A stretch of DNA of 13,906 bases from Caldora sp. SIO3E6 (GTDB lineage Bacteria > Cyanobacteriota > Cyanobacteriia > Cyanobacteriales > Coleofasciculaceae), in NCBI GenBank assembly GCA_010672185.1, contig JAAHHL010000082.1:1-13906 (forward strand), in the 5' to 3' direction. Below are positions 1 through 7,330 of this stretch, in pieces. A program made the translations under genes and the position numbers. Position 1 is the first letter of the stretch; the number at the start of each line of letters is the position of its first letter. Below the pieces are notes generated by a model, which was not told the origin of the DNA, did no database searches, and was given only the letters and a program-made list of their open reading frames with translations.

Positions 1-18
1 GTCTCACCCCTCCCCAAA

Positions 19-76
19 CCCCTCCCCTAAGAGGAGAGGGGCTTTCCGGCTCCCCCTTCCCTTGCAGGGAAGGGGG
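19..76. repeat. Two tandem GC-rich hairpins
   Basis: The first hairpin pairs CCCCTCCCCT (19-28) with AGGAGAGGGG (32-41) with one mismatch. The second pairs CCCCCTTCCCT (52-62) with AGGGAAGGGGG (66-76) perfectly around a TGC loop. Polypyrimidine/polypurine hairpins of this style are a common dispersed intergenic repeat in cyanobacteria (known in general; family membership inferred). Confidence 0.7.
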
Positions 77-146
77 CTGGGGGGTTAGGTCAAAAATTGT
101 TGGACAAAGCTTTAAAAGTCTTGCCATTTCATCAGTTGAGCGGCAT

Positions 147-163
147 GAGGGGTCAGACCCCTC
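147..163. repeat. Short perfect palindrome
   Basis: GAGGGGTC (147-154) and GACCCCTC (156-163) are perfect reverse complements around a single A. As RNA this would be a 6-7 bp stem with a small loop. It is probably another dispersed repeat; no function is evident. Confidence 0.6.
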
Positions 164-197
164 GCTTAATTGACCCACAGTATCCTTAAGTTCTATG

Positions 198-275
198 CTA
201 ATAGCTCAAGTCATCTTTAGATGACTCATTTGAAACCGAAAAATTTAGTCCATTTTAATGGACTTGGGCTATTAG
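198..275. repeat. Two-hairpin element closed by an outer stem
   Basis: Hairpin A pairs AGTCATCT (209-216) with AGATGACT (219-226) around TT. Hairpin B pairs AGTCCATT (247-254) with AATGGACT (257-264), also around TT. An outer stem joins 198-208 to 265-275 (CTAATAGCTCA with TGGGCTATTAG, one G-T wobble), so the two 18-nt hairpins sit directly on the outer stem with a 20-nt linker between them. This is a predicted three-way junction. It is probably one copy of a dispersed cyanobacterial repeat; no coding potential is seen. Confidence 0.65.
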
Positions 276-349
276 CCTCATCATTTAAATCCAACGCGGG
301 TTATGAAATCCAACCAGTCAGCTATGTCTAGGCTTAAGTTGACACCAAT

Positions 350-363
350 GCGGGCGAACCCGC
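350..363. repeat. Small GCGGG/CCCGC hairpin
   Basis: GCGGG (350-354) pairs with CCCGC (359-363). The loop reads CGAA on this strand and TTCG on the other. It lies in a stretch resembling a dispersed cyanobacterial repeat and probably accounts for the spurious open frame on the minus strand here. Confidence 0.5.
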
Positions 364-726
364 CCCTACCTTCTTGCCTTCTACTGTGGGGAAGCCCAGT
401 TCTTTCTTCCGTGTAGCTTGTTGCGTTCTCGTGATTGTTCTTGATTGACCTGCCGTTGATTAGTTTCAACCCTGTATTTGGGGGTATGTATCGGCGGTTT
501 TGACAAGGAAGTTATCATTAGATATACACTACCAGGCGCACATCTATCCCATTATCAAATAATAATAACAAAAAATGACGAATTTCACAACCCCCTCCTA
601 ATTAAAAGGAGCGCGTAACTGGCAAGATGCGGTGTTCCACAATGGATAAATAGCACCCCACACCCTTATGAGAGATGGAGTCTTTATAATTCGGGTTCGG
701 TGCGTTAAGCGATCGCGCTAAAAACT

Positions 727-747
727 AATTCTAAATTCTAAATTCCT
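727..747. repeat. AATTCTA heptamer run over a stop codon
   Basis: Two exact AATTCTA units (727-733, 734-740) and a degenerate third (741-747) run across the end of the HlyD-like gene. The TAG stop codon of that gene (738-740 on the minus strand) lies within the run. Heptamer tandem repeats are typical of filamentous cyanobacteria. Confidence 0.6.
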
Positions 748-2363
748 ACCCACTGACTCACAAAAGGAAAAACGAAGGTAATCGGAGGCTTGGACTCCAA
801 TTGCACCCAAATACTACAAGTAGTCCCCCCAGAAATACCCTGCTCTGGACCCACCGAAGAAGACCATTGATAACCGCTGGGGGTGCTTTCATCCAATGCC
901 AACGTCGCCGTTACTTCTAACCTTGCCTCCCCTGCCATCATCAGATCCACCAATTGCGGATTTCCCACCGCTGCGATCGCATCCTCCTGAGAGACAGGAA
1001 ACGCCGAGACGGTATTCACCGTTCCCAAAATGCCCCCAAAGCGCGATCGCTCCACGTTATCAGGAGTCACTTGTACCGACATCTGCCGTTGAATTTGCTT
1101 CCCCTCCTTAACGGGAAAATAGGCAACCGCTACCAGGAGTGAGCCTTCCGGTTGCACCTCAATGGTTCCCAGGGCGCTACCCGCACTAACCAATTGACCT
1201 CTCATGGTAGTCAAGGACTGAATACAGCCTGTATAGGGACTAACGATGGTACTGTTTTCTGCAATTTGCCGTTCCAGTTGAGCAATTTCCTGGGTGAGGT
1301 CCCGAATCTGGTTTTTCTTAGCTAAGGTATTTTCCACGGATTGCTCCTCTAATTGCTTAGCCTGGGCATCTAATTCCGTCAATTCGGTTTTTAGTTGAGC
1401 AAGATTAGCGAAATACTCCTGGAGTTGCTGCTGCGCTTCCGTCTCCCGGGCGGCGAGTTCCCGTAATTGCAGTTCCAACTCATTGATGCGAGTCTGTGAC
1501 TGCAATGCCTGCTCTTCCAATTCTAATTCTTGAACCTGCATATCCTGAACCTGGGTTTCCAACTCGGCAATACTTTGCCTCTGTTCCTCCACTTGTCTTT
1601 CCTCCTGGAAGAGTTCGTTTTCGGAAATAAATCCCCTCGCCAACAGTTTTCGGGTTTTCTCCAGATTCTCCTGGAGTTGGAGGAGCAAGTTTCGAGCATT
1701 GTTCAACCTCTGTTCCAGGTTTTGGCGCTGTCTAGCCAAAGCTTGTTGCCTCTGGTCTTGTAGGGTAGGATTGAGGGAACGTGCCCCCTGTAATTGTTGT
1801 TTTATTAGCTGTCGTTGTTGGGCAATAGTCTTGCTACTGTTGGCTTTCAGGGCGCTAATCAGAGTGCGAGTATCGGCTCGGCGCTCTTCAAGACTCCTCC
1901 GACGAGAGGCAATCGCCCTTCTTTCCAGTTCCAAGCGATCACTAGTTAGCACCGAAGTATTTTTAACCGCTGCTTGCAACTCTACCAATTGCGTCCTTAG
2001 ATGACCTAACTGCTGCTTGAGATCTTCAGGATTGACGGTGGCGAGAACATCTCCCTGTTTAATACACTGTCCTTCTTCTACTTCGGTGGACTCTAACTGT
2101 CCTGTGGTAGTAGACTGCAATTGTACCAGAGACTGAGGGCGCATCAACACTCCAGTTCCCTTCAAGGTGATGGGAATCCGCCCAACAACACTCCAAACCC
2201 CCACCAAACCCAAGCCTCCCAATACCGCAACCAGAAGCAAGCATCCCACTGGATTGACCACTTGCATCAACTGTTCGATGTCGTTCGGTTCATCCAAGCG
2301 ATCAAGAAGTTTTTGGCGAAACAGTCGAGTGGGTTTTTCCGTTGGCTTTTCTTCTTCGGACAT
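738..2363 (-). CDS. HlyD-family membrane fusion protein, NHLM/NHLP bacteriocin-export type
   Basis: This 541-residue protein is a probable periplasmic adaptor linking an inner-membrane ABC exporter to an outer-membrane channel. A cytoplasmic N-terminus is followed by one membrane segment (about 38-62), then the motif GRIPITLKGTGVL typical of HlyD adaptors. One lipoyl half-motif lies at about 84-112 and the other at about 372-403 (VSPYTGCIQSL). Between them is an unusually long Gln/Glu/Leu-rich coiled coil (about 113-370), which makes the protein long for the family. The C-terminus (PPITFVFPFVSQWVGI) resembles the tail of NHLM-type secretion proteins; that subfamily call is from memory. The start at 2363 has only a weak purine-rich ribosome site. 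No transporter ATPase, protease or leader peptide lies nearby, so the partners must be outside the window. General HlyD assignment is firm; the NHLM subtype is moderate. Confidence 0.88.
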   Translation of the reverse strand: MSEEEKPTEKPTRLFRQKLLDRLDEPNDIEQLMQVVNPVGCLLLVAVLGGLGLVGVWSVVGRIPITLKGTGVLMRPQSLVQLQSTTTGQLESTEVEEGQCIKQGDVLATVNPEDLKQQLGHLRTQLVELQAAVKNTSVLTSDRLELERRAIASRRRSLEERRADTRTLISALKANSSKTIAQQRQLIKQQLQGARSLNPTLQDQRQQALARQRQNLEQRLNNARNLLLQLQENLEKTRKLLARGFISENELFQEERQVEEQRQSIAELETQVQDMQVQELELEEQALQSQTRINELELQLRELAARETEAQQQLQEYFANLAQLKTELTELDAQAKQLEEQSVENTLAKKNQIRDLTQEIAQLERQIAENSTIVSPYTGCIQSLTTMRGQLVSAGSALGTIEVQPEGSLLVAVAYFPVKEGKQIQRQMSVQVTPDNVERSRFGGILGTVNTVSAFPVSQEDAIAAVGNPQLVDLMMAGEARLEVTATLALDESTPSGYQWSSSVGPEQGISGGTTCSIWVQLESKPPITFVFPFVSQWVGI

Positions 2364-2620
2364 GCGCTCGTTTTGCTCTTACTTCAGCATTATCGTGTGA
2401 GTGGTCTACTTTTTTTTACCGCTCAAGACCGCTCTTTTTTACCACATTCATAGCTCCATTTGAATAAAAAATTTGCCTCAACTAACAACAAACAGTGGGG
2501 AGGAGGGAGTCGGTGATGAAAAAATTTCACCATCATCCATAAAAATTAATTTCTCCGGGGTGAACGAAATTTTGGGTGGGATTTCTTGAGCTTTGTATCC
2601 AAAAATTATCAGCTCCCCAA

Positions 2621-2644
2621 CTCCTCCGCTCCTCCGCTCCTCCG
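2621..2644. repeat. CTCCTCCG octamer tandem repeat
   Basis: Three exact 8-base units (2621, 2629, 2637) are followed by a partial unit. They are strongly strand-asymmetric (pyrimidines on the plus strand). They lie about 90-110 bases past the kinase stop codon. Confidence 0.85.
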
Positions 2645-2673
2645 CTCCCCACCCTTTTTTTCGCTCACCCATT

Positions 2674-2716
2674 TCTCCGCGTCTCCGCGTCCCCGCGTCC
2701 CCGTGTCTCCGTGTCT
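2674..2716. repeat. TCTCCGCG-type octamer tandem repeat
   Basis: There are five 8-base units starting at 2674, 2682, 2690, 2698 and 2706, plus three bases of a sixth. Variation is confined to positions 3 (T/C) and 7 (C/T) of the unit. The array begins 14 bases downstream of the kinase stop codon in the gene's direction. Confidence 0.88.
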
Positions 2717-2729
2717 ATAAACAGAATAG

Positions 2730-5700
2730 CTATACGACCAAAAACTGTTGAATAAATTGTCTGATTTCTTTGATTTTAAACTTTTCGGCTAGAGTCTGAA
2801 TTTTTTCCGCAAAAAGCAGATATTGTCTGTCCATTTCTTTCAACCTCTCAGTGTGCTCGATCAGGTTGTCAATGAGACCTTTCCTCGCTAAGTCATACAT
2901 AATATTTAATTCTTCAGTAGAGGGAGGTAGAATTTCTTGGCTCTGAATATCTGTTAAAGAATCAGTTACAGATTCAGATTTTTTGCTTGACAATTGCTCA
3001 TGGCTTTGATACATCCATGACAGTCCCAAATAATTTTGAATTTTTTCGAGTAAATCTCTCTTTGAAAGAGGCTTGGGTAGAAAATCATTACATCCAGCTT
3101 TCTGGCTCCGGAGTTGGTAAACATCAGATACAGTGGCAGAACATGCTAACAAAATAGTCTTGTTAAACTCTGGTAACTCCCTTAGGTAGCGGGCTAGTTG
3201 AAAACCGTTAATGACAGGCATTAACAGATCAATGATAATCAAATCTGGTCTAAACTCCTGAGCTTCTTTTAGACCTTCTTCTCCATTAGTTGCTTCTTTA
3301 ACTTCAAAGCCAATCGGTTCCAGTAAACTGAGGATCACTGCACGATTTTCATAGCGGTCATCTACTACCAAAATTTTCTTTTTTTCACCCTGATAGCCCA
3401 TAATTTTCTTGTAGGATTTGACCAAGGGAAAATCAATCGATTTGTAGGTTGAAGGCAAACTCAAATCAAACCAAAAGATACTTCCTTCTGCCAAGGTACT
3501 TTGAACTTGGAGTTGACTGTCCATCATCTTCAGGATATTTGTAGTAATGGTTAATCCAAGTCCAGTGCCTTGTGCTGTGTGTCTCTTTTCTGCCACTTGT
3601 TCAAAAGGCTCAAAAATCTGGTTGAGTTTGGCTGCTGCTATACCAATACCAGTATCTTGGATTTGGAAGCGAATTGTTTGGTTGGTCATTTGTCCTTGGT
3701 CATTTATCCTGGGATCTTGGGGAATGACGCTGACTTTAAAAGTAACACTGCCAGTATCGGTAAATTTAATAGCATTACCTAGCAAATTAATTAAAACTTG
3801 GCGTAGCCGTTTTTGATCAACCAGAACCACATTAGGTAATTGAGAAGAAAATTGATGAGCAAAGGCAAGATATTTGTCCTGAGCGCGAATTTGACACATT
3901 CTCACAACCTCTAATAAGAATTTTGGAAAACTTATTTCTTGAGGAACAAGCTCCAATTTTCCTGCTTCGATTTTGGAGATGTCTAAAATATCGTTAATCA
4001 GGGTGAGGAGGTGATTGGCGCAGCTGTGAATAATGTCGATACCTTGTTGTTGTTGGGGGGTGAGGTTGTTTGCCCGTTGAAGAGTTTGAGTATATCCCAA
4101 AATACCGTTGAGGGGGGTACGAAGTTCATGGCTCATATGGGCAAGAAATCGGCTTTTAGCACGGCTAGCAACTTCGCTTTGTGTCGCTACACTAACAGCA
4201 GCTTCTTTAGCTTTCTCCAATTCTTCTAACAGATATTCAACTTTTTCCATACGTTCTAAATCTCTTAGATTCTGAGCCAGTTCCTCTGTTTGCTGCTTGG
4301 TTTGTCGCAGCAGTTCTGCTTGTTGTAGTGCAATACCCAACTGGTTGCCAATCTGGGCTAGTAGATTGGTTTCCTCTTCCTGCCAATAACGAGGTTGATA
4401 ATTTTGATAAACCACCAACAACCCCCATAATTTATCTCCTTGGGAAATGGGGACAAAAGTTTCATTATGTGGATATTTTCCTTTAGGATTGGTCTGAGAT
4501 AAAATATTTGTTAAGTTAGGTTGGGAAAGGGTTAATTCACTCCCACCGTCTATTCTAGAAATAGAGTCAGCAACGAATTCACCACTCCAATCTGGATTGA
4601 AGCGATAGATTGCTACTCGATCAACCCCTAGCAACTGCCTAACTTCCTGGGTAGTAGTTTGAAAAATAGTATCAAGGTCTAGAGACTGACGAATATGTTC
4701 AATGGTTCTGGCTAAAGCCTGTTGCCTCTCAGTTGCCTTTTTAAGCTCAGTTGCTTGGAGTTGGACTTGCTTGAGAGATTCTGCTTGCTGTAGAGCAATG
4801 CCTAACTGCCCAGCAATTTGGGCTAGCAGTTCAACTTCCTCTTTTTCCCAAGGACGTGGTGCTGAGTTTTGATAAATAGCAAGCAATCCCCAAAGTTTTT
4901 CTCCTTCTAAAATGGGAGCAATTGCATAAGCTTTGGCTTCCAATTCTTCAAGCAAAGCAATATAACAATCTGAATACCCAGCTCGATAAATATCATCAAT
5001 AGCCAAGGTGTCTTGAGCCGCATATCGCCCCCCTTTTGTTTCTTGGAGATAAGTATCTTCAATTACAAGTTTAATCCCTACAACTGGACTCCATGCTTCT
5101 GTTAATGCTTCTGCGACGAACTCACCACTCCAATCGGCATTGAAGCGATAAATTGCTACTCGTTCAGCTTTTAACAGGTGCAGCACCTCTTGAGTCGTAG
5201 TTTGAAAAATTTGGTCGATATCCAGAGATTGGCGAATTTTGTCAACCGTTGCCGCTAATAACTTTCGGCGTTCTGCCACTCGCTCTCTTTCAGCTGCTTC
5301 AGCAATTTTTGTGGTTTGGGTTTTTACCTGCTGCACATATTGGTCTTGTTTAAGTGCAATCCCTAATTGCTCAGCAATTTGGGTAAAAAACTCAACTTCT
5401 GAAGCTTTCCACTGACGAGGCTGCTCACATTGATGAGCACAGAGCAATCCCCAAAGATTTTCTTTGGCTAACAGAGGTACTACGATATTGGCACGAACTT
5501 TAAATCGCTCCAAAATCTGAACATAGTGACTTTCTAAATCTGATTGGTAGATGTCAGCAATAGCCCGTATTTTTCCTTGCTGATACAGGGGGAGAAACCG
5601 TTCACTAAAGTAGTGACCATTAATTTTAGCTGCCATCACTGAATCAAATCCAGGTGCCAGATCTTCAAAAATAAACTCTCCTTCCCAATCTTCATTCGGA

Positions 5701-7004
5701 TCGAAGCGGAACACCACAACCCGATCTGTTTGAAGTAGTTGACGTACCTCAGTAACTGTAGTTTGAAAAATTGTTTCTAGATTGAGGGACTCGCGAATGC
5801 GAACAATTACCCCAGTCAAAGCTTTTTGCTGTTGAGTTTGATACTGAGCTTGTGCTAATAATCTAGCTTGCTGTACCGCAATCCCAAAATGTTCTGCAAT
5901 ACGCTTGACAAAGGCAATTTCCTGCTCCTGCCACTGTCGAGGTTGCTCACATTGGTGAATGCACAACAACCCCCAAAGGTTTTGCTCTTGTAATACAGGA
6001 ACTACTAAATGGGCACGGACTTGGAATTTCCCCAAAATTTCCGTATGACACTCACTTAACTCTCCAGCATAAATGTCAGTAACTGCTTGCACTTTACCTT
6101 GCTGATAAAGGGGGACAAATCTTTCCCCAAAACAATGATCATAGACTCGCTTGGTCAAAACTGCATCCCATTGAGTTCCCACATCCTCAGCGACGAACTC
6201 TCCTTCCCAATCTCTTTCTGGATAGAAACGAAATACTGCAACTCTGTCTGCCTTCAGCAGCTGTCGCACCTCAGTTGCCGTCGAGTTAAAGATGGTTTTC
6301 AGATCAAGAGATTGACGAATTTTACTGACTACTTGAGCAACTGTTCGCTCCTGCTCAACAACTTTAGCCAACTGTACTGTTTGGCTTTTAGCTTTGTTGA
6401 AATATTGTGCTTGTTGAAGAGCCACTCCAAAGTGCTCAGCAATTTGCTTGACAAACTCAATCTCTGTATCTTTCCATTGGCGGGGACTACTGCACTGGTG
6501 AATGCAGAGTAACCCCCACAGTTGTTGACCTAATAGTACAGGGACTACTAAGTTGGCACGGACTTGAAATTTCGCCAAAATTTCCCCATGGCAGTTACTC
6601 AAACTTTCTTCATAAATATTTGCCACTGCCTGGACGCTTCCCTGTTGATATAGAGGAGCAAACCTTTCTCCGAAACAGTGATCATAGACTCGCTTAGCCA
6701 AAACGGAATCCCATTCAGGGACTGTATCTTCAGAGACGAACTCTCCTTCCCAATCTCTTTCCGGGTAAAAGCGAAAGACTGCCACTCTGTCTGCTTTGAG
6801 AAATTTCCGTACTTCAGTAGCAGTAGTCTGAAAAATTTTGCTTAGTTTCAGAGGTTCTCGGATACGATTGATAACCCCAGCCAATATCTTGATTTGTGTT
6901 TCATGAGATGAAACAGGCACTGGTTCAGTCTTTATCTGGTTATTTTGTGACGAAAGGGATAAATTTACATTAGTATTTGGGTTTTTTTTAGAATTTAGAG
7001 TCAT
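2730..7004 (-). CDS. Multi-GAF hybrid histidine kinase, candidate DXCF-type cyanobacteriochrome
   Basis: This is a 1424-residue cytoplasmic sensor kinase with no membrane segments. Five GAF modules start at about residues 40, 220, 395, 585 and 765. A coiled coil (about 900-950) follows, then HisKA with phospho-acceptor His959 (HMSHELRTPLN), an ATPase domain with N-box Asn1077, DTGIGI (1117-1122) and GTGLGL (1146-1151), and a receiver domain with Asp1215/1216, phospho-acceptor Asp1259 and Lys1311. A helical tail ends the protein. GAF1 has DHCF (Cys110) and CH (Cys138); GAF2 has DHCF (Cys291) and CH (Cys319). Both pairs are 28 residues apart, the spacing recalled for TePixJ. GAF4 keeps only Cys680 (CY), GAF3 has lost both, and GAF5 lacks the helix. 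Kinase identity is certain; bilin binding is inferred. The gene is divergent from typA; no strong ribosome site precedes the start at 7004. Confidence 0.95.
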   Translation of the reverse strand: MTLNSKKNPNTNVNLSLSSQNNQIKTEPVPVSSHETQIKILAGVINRIREPLKLSKIFQTTATEVRKFLKADRVAVFRFYPERDWEGEFVSEDTVPEWDSVLAKRVYDHCFGERFAPLYQQGSVQAVANIYEESLSNCHGEILAKFQVRANLVVPVLLGQQLWGLLCIHQCSSPRQWKDTEIEFVKQIAEHFGVALQQAQYFNKAKSQTVQLAKVVEQERTVAQVVSKIRQSLDLKTIFNSTATEVRQLLKADRVAVFRFYPERDWEGEFVAEDVGTQWDAVLTKRVYDHCFGERFVPLYQQGKVQAVTDIYAGELSECHTEILGKFQVRAHLVVPVLQEQNLWGLLCIHQCEQPRQWQEQEIAFVKRIAEHFGIAVQQARLLAQAQYQTQQQKALTGVIVRIRESLNLETIFQTTVTEVRQLLQTDRVVVFRFDPNEDWEGEFIFEDLAPGFDSVMAAKINGHYFSERFLPLYQQGKIRAIADIYQSDLESHYVQILERFKVRANIVVPLLAKENLWGLLCAHQCEQPRQWKASEVEFFTQIAEQLGIALKQDQYVQQVKTQTTKIAEAAERERVAERRKLLAATVDKIRQSLDIDQIFQTTTQEVLHLLKAERVAIYRFNADWSGEFVAEALTEAWSPVVGIKLVIEDTYLQETKGGRYAAQDTLAIDDIYRAGYSDCYIALLEELEAKAYAIAPILEGEKLWGLLAIYQNSAPRPWEKEEVELLAQIAGQLGIALQQAESLKQVQLQATELKKATERQQALARTIEHIRQSLDLDTIFQTTTQEVRQLLGVDRVAIYRFNPDWSGEFVADSISRIDGGSELTLSQPNLTNILSQTNPKGKYPHNETFVPISQGDKLWGLLVVYQNYQPRYWQEEETNLLAQIGNQLGIALQQAELLRQTKQQTEELAQNLRDLERMEKVEYLLEELEKAKEAAVSVATQSEVASRAKSRFLAHMSHELRTPLNGILGYTQTLQRANNLTPQQQQGIDIIHSCANHLLTLINDILDISKIEAGKLELVPQEISFPKFLLEVVRMCQIRAQDKYLAFAHQFSSQLPNVVLVDQKRLRQVLINLLGNAIKFTDTGSVTFKVSVIPQDPRINDQGQMTNQTIRFQIQDTGIGIAAAKLNQIFEPFEQVAEKRHTAQGTGLGLTITTNILKMMDSQLQVQSTLAEGSIFWFDLSLPSTYKSIDFPLVKSYKKIMGYQGEKKKILVVDDRYENRAVILSLLEPIGFEVKEATNGEEGLKEAQEFRPDLIIIDLLMPVINGFQLARYLRELPEFNKTILLACSATVSDVYQLRSQKAGCNDFLPKPLSKRDLLEKIQNYLGLSWMYQSHEQLSSKKSESVTDSLTDIQSQEILPPSTEELNIMYDLARKGLIDNLIEHTERLKEMDRQYLLFAEKIQTLAEKFKIKEIRQFIQQFLVV

Positions 7005-7330
7005 TGCTCGTTTTTATTCTTTATTCTCACAAAGTTAGAGTATTTTTACCAACTCTAGGAAGCTACAAAAAGTTTACTATATAAGCTTTCTTCCTTTGAT
7101 TAGGCAACAGGAATGCCCCTACTTTCATCACTTGGGGGTAAAAAACTTTTTCATTGGGATTGCTTTCTTGCTCTAATGACCTCTAATCCCAGATCACCAG
7201 ATCGAAAGCGATTAAGCTAAAATTGTTAAGGGTTTGTTACAGAATTATTGTAAAATTCTATATCCTGCTAACTAACCTCTGACCTTCAGTGGTGGTTTCC
7301 ACTAAATCCCTATAGTTCTCAATTGCTCCT
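7005..7330. other. Divergent intergenic region between kinase and typA
   Basis: This region must carry the promoters of both divergent genes; no gene or RNA is recognisable. It includes a small TAGAGT/ACTCTA hairpin (about 7036-7059) in the kinase leader. The typA-proximal half is AT-rich. Confidence 0.6.
7237..7264 (+). promoter_or_regulatory. Possible typA promoter
   Basis: TTACAG (7237-7242) and TATATC (7259-7264) are separated by 16 bases, about 65 bases upstream of the typA start. They are only loosely similar to the bacterial consensus, and other pairings nearby are possible. Confidence 0.25.

Larger units (their letters stand above)
1..737. other. Gene-free, repeat-rich left end
   Basis: I find no convincing gene here. 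The only open frame of any size (minus strand, 281-469, 62 codons) runs through dispersed-repeat sequence and has no recognisable domain. The stretch holds several hairpin repeats, listed separately, one HIP1 octamer at 709-716, and a short AT-rich heptamer run leading into the 3' end of the HlyD-like gene. Bases 470-700 show nothing I can name beyond a weak CTCCT/AGGAG hairpin near 596-612. The partner ABC transporter expected for the HlyD-like protein is not here. Confidence 0.7.
2364..2729. other. Spacer between kinase and HlyD-like gene
   Basis: This gap separates two minus-strand genes and holds no credible gene. The small minus-strand open frame at 2478-2672 runs through repeats. Near the HlyD-like start are two copies of GGTAAAAAA on the minus strand (2412-2420 and 2435-2443), 23 bases apart, which could be a binding-site pair. 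Next to the kinase stop are two octamer arrays, listed separately. The length and repeats suggest the two genes are transcribed separately. Confidence 0.55.

Noticed and set aside
281..469. 62-codon minus-strand open frame
   Set aside because: It runs through dispersed-repeat sequence and a small hairpin, with no ribosome site and no recognisable domain.
2478..2672. 64-codon minus-strand frame
   Set aside because: Its N-terminal part is translated octamer repeat; no domain or ribosome site is evident.
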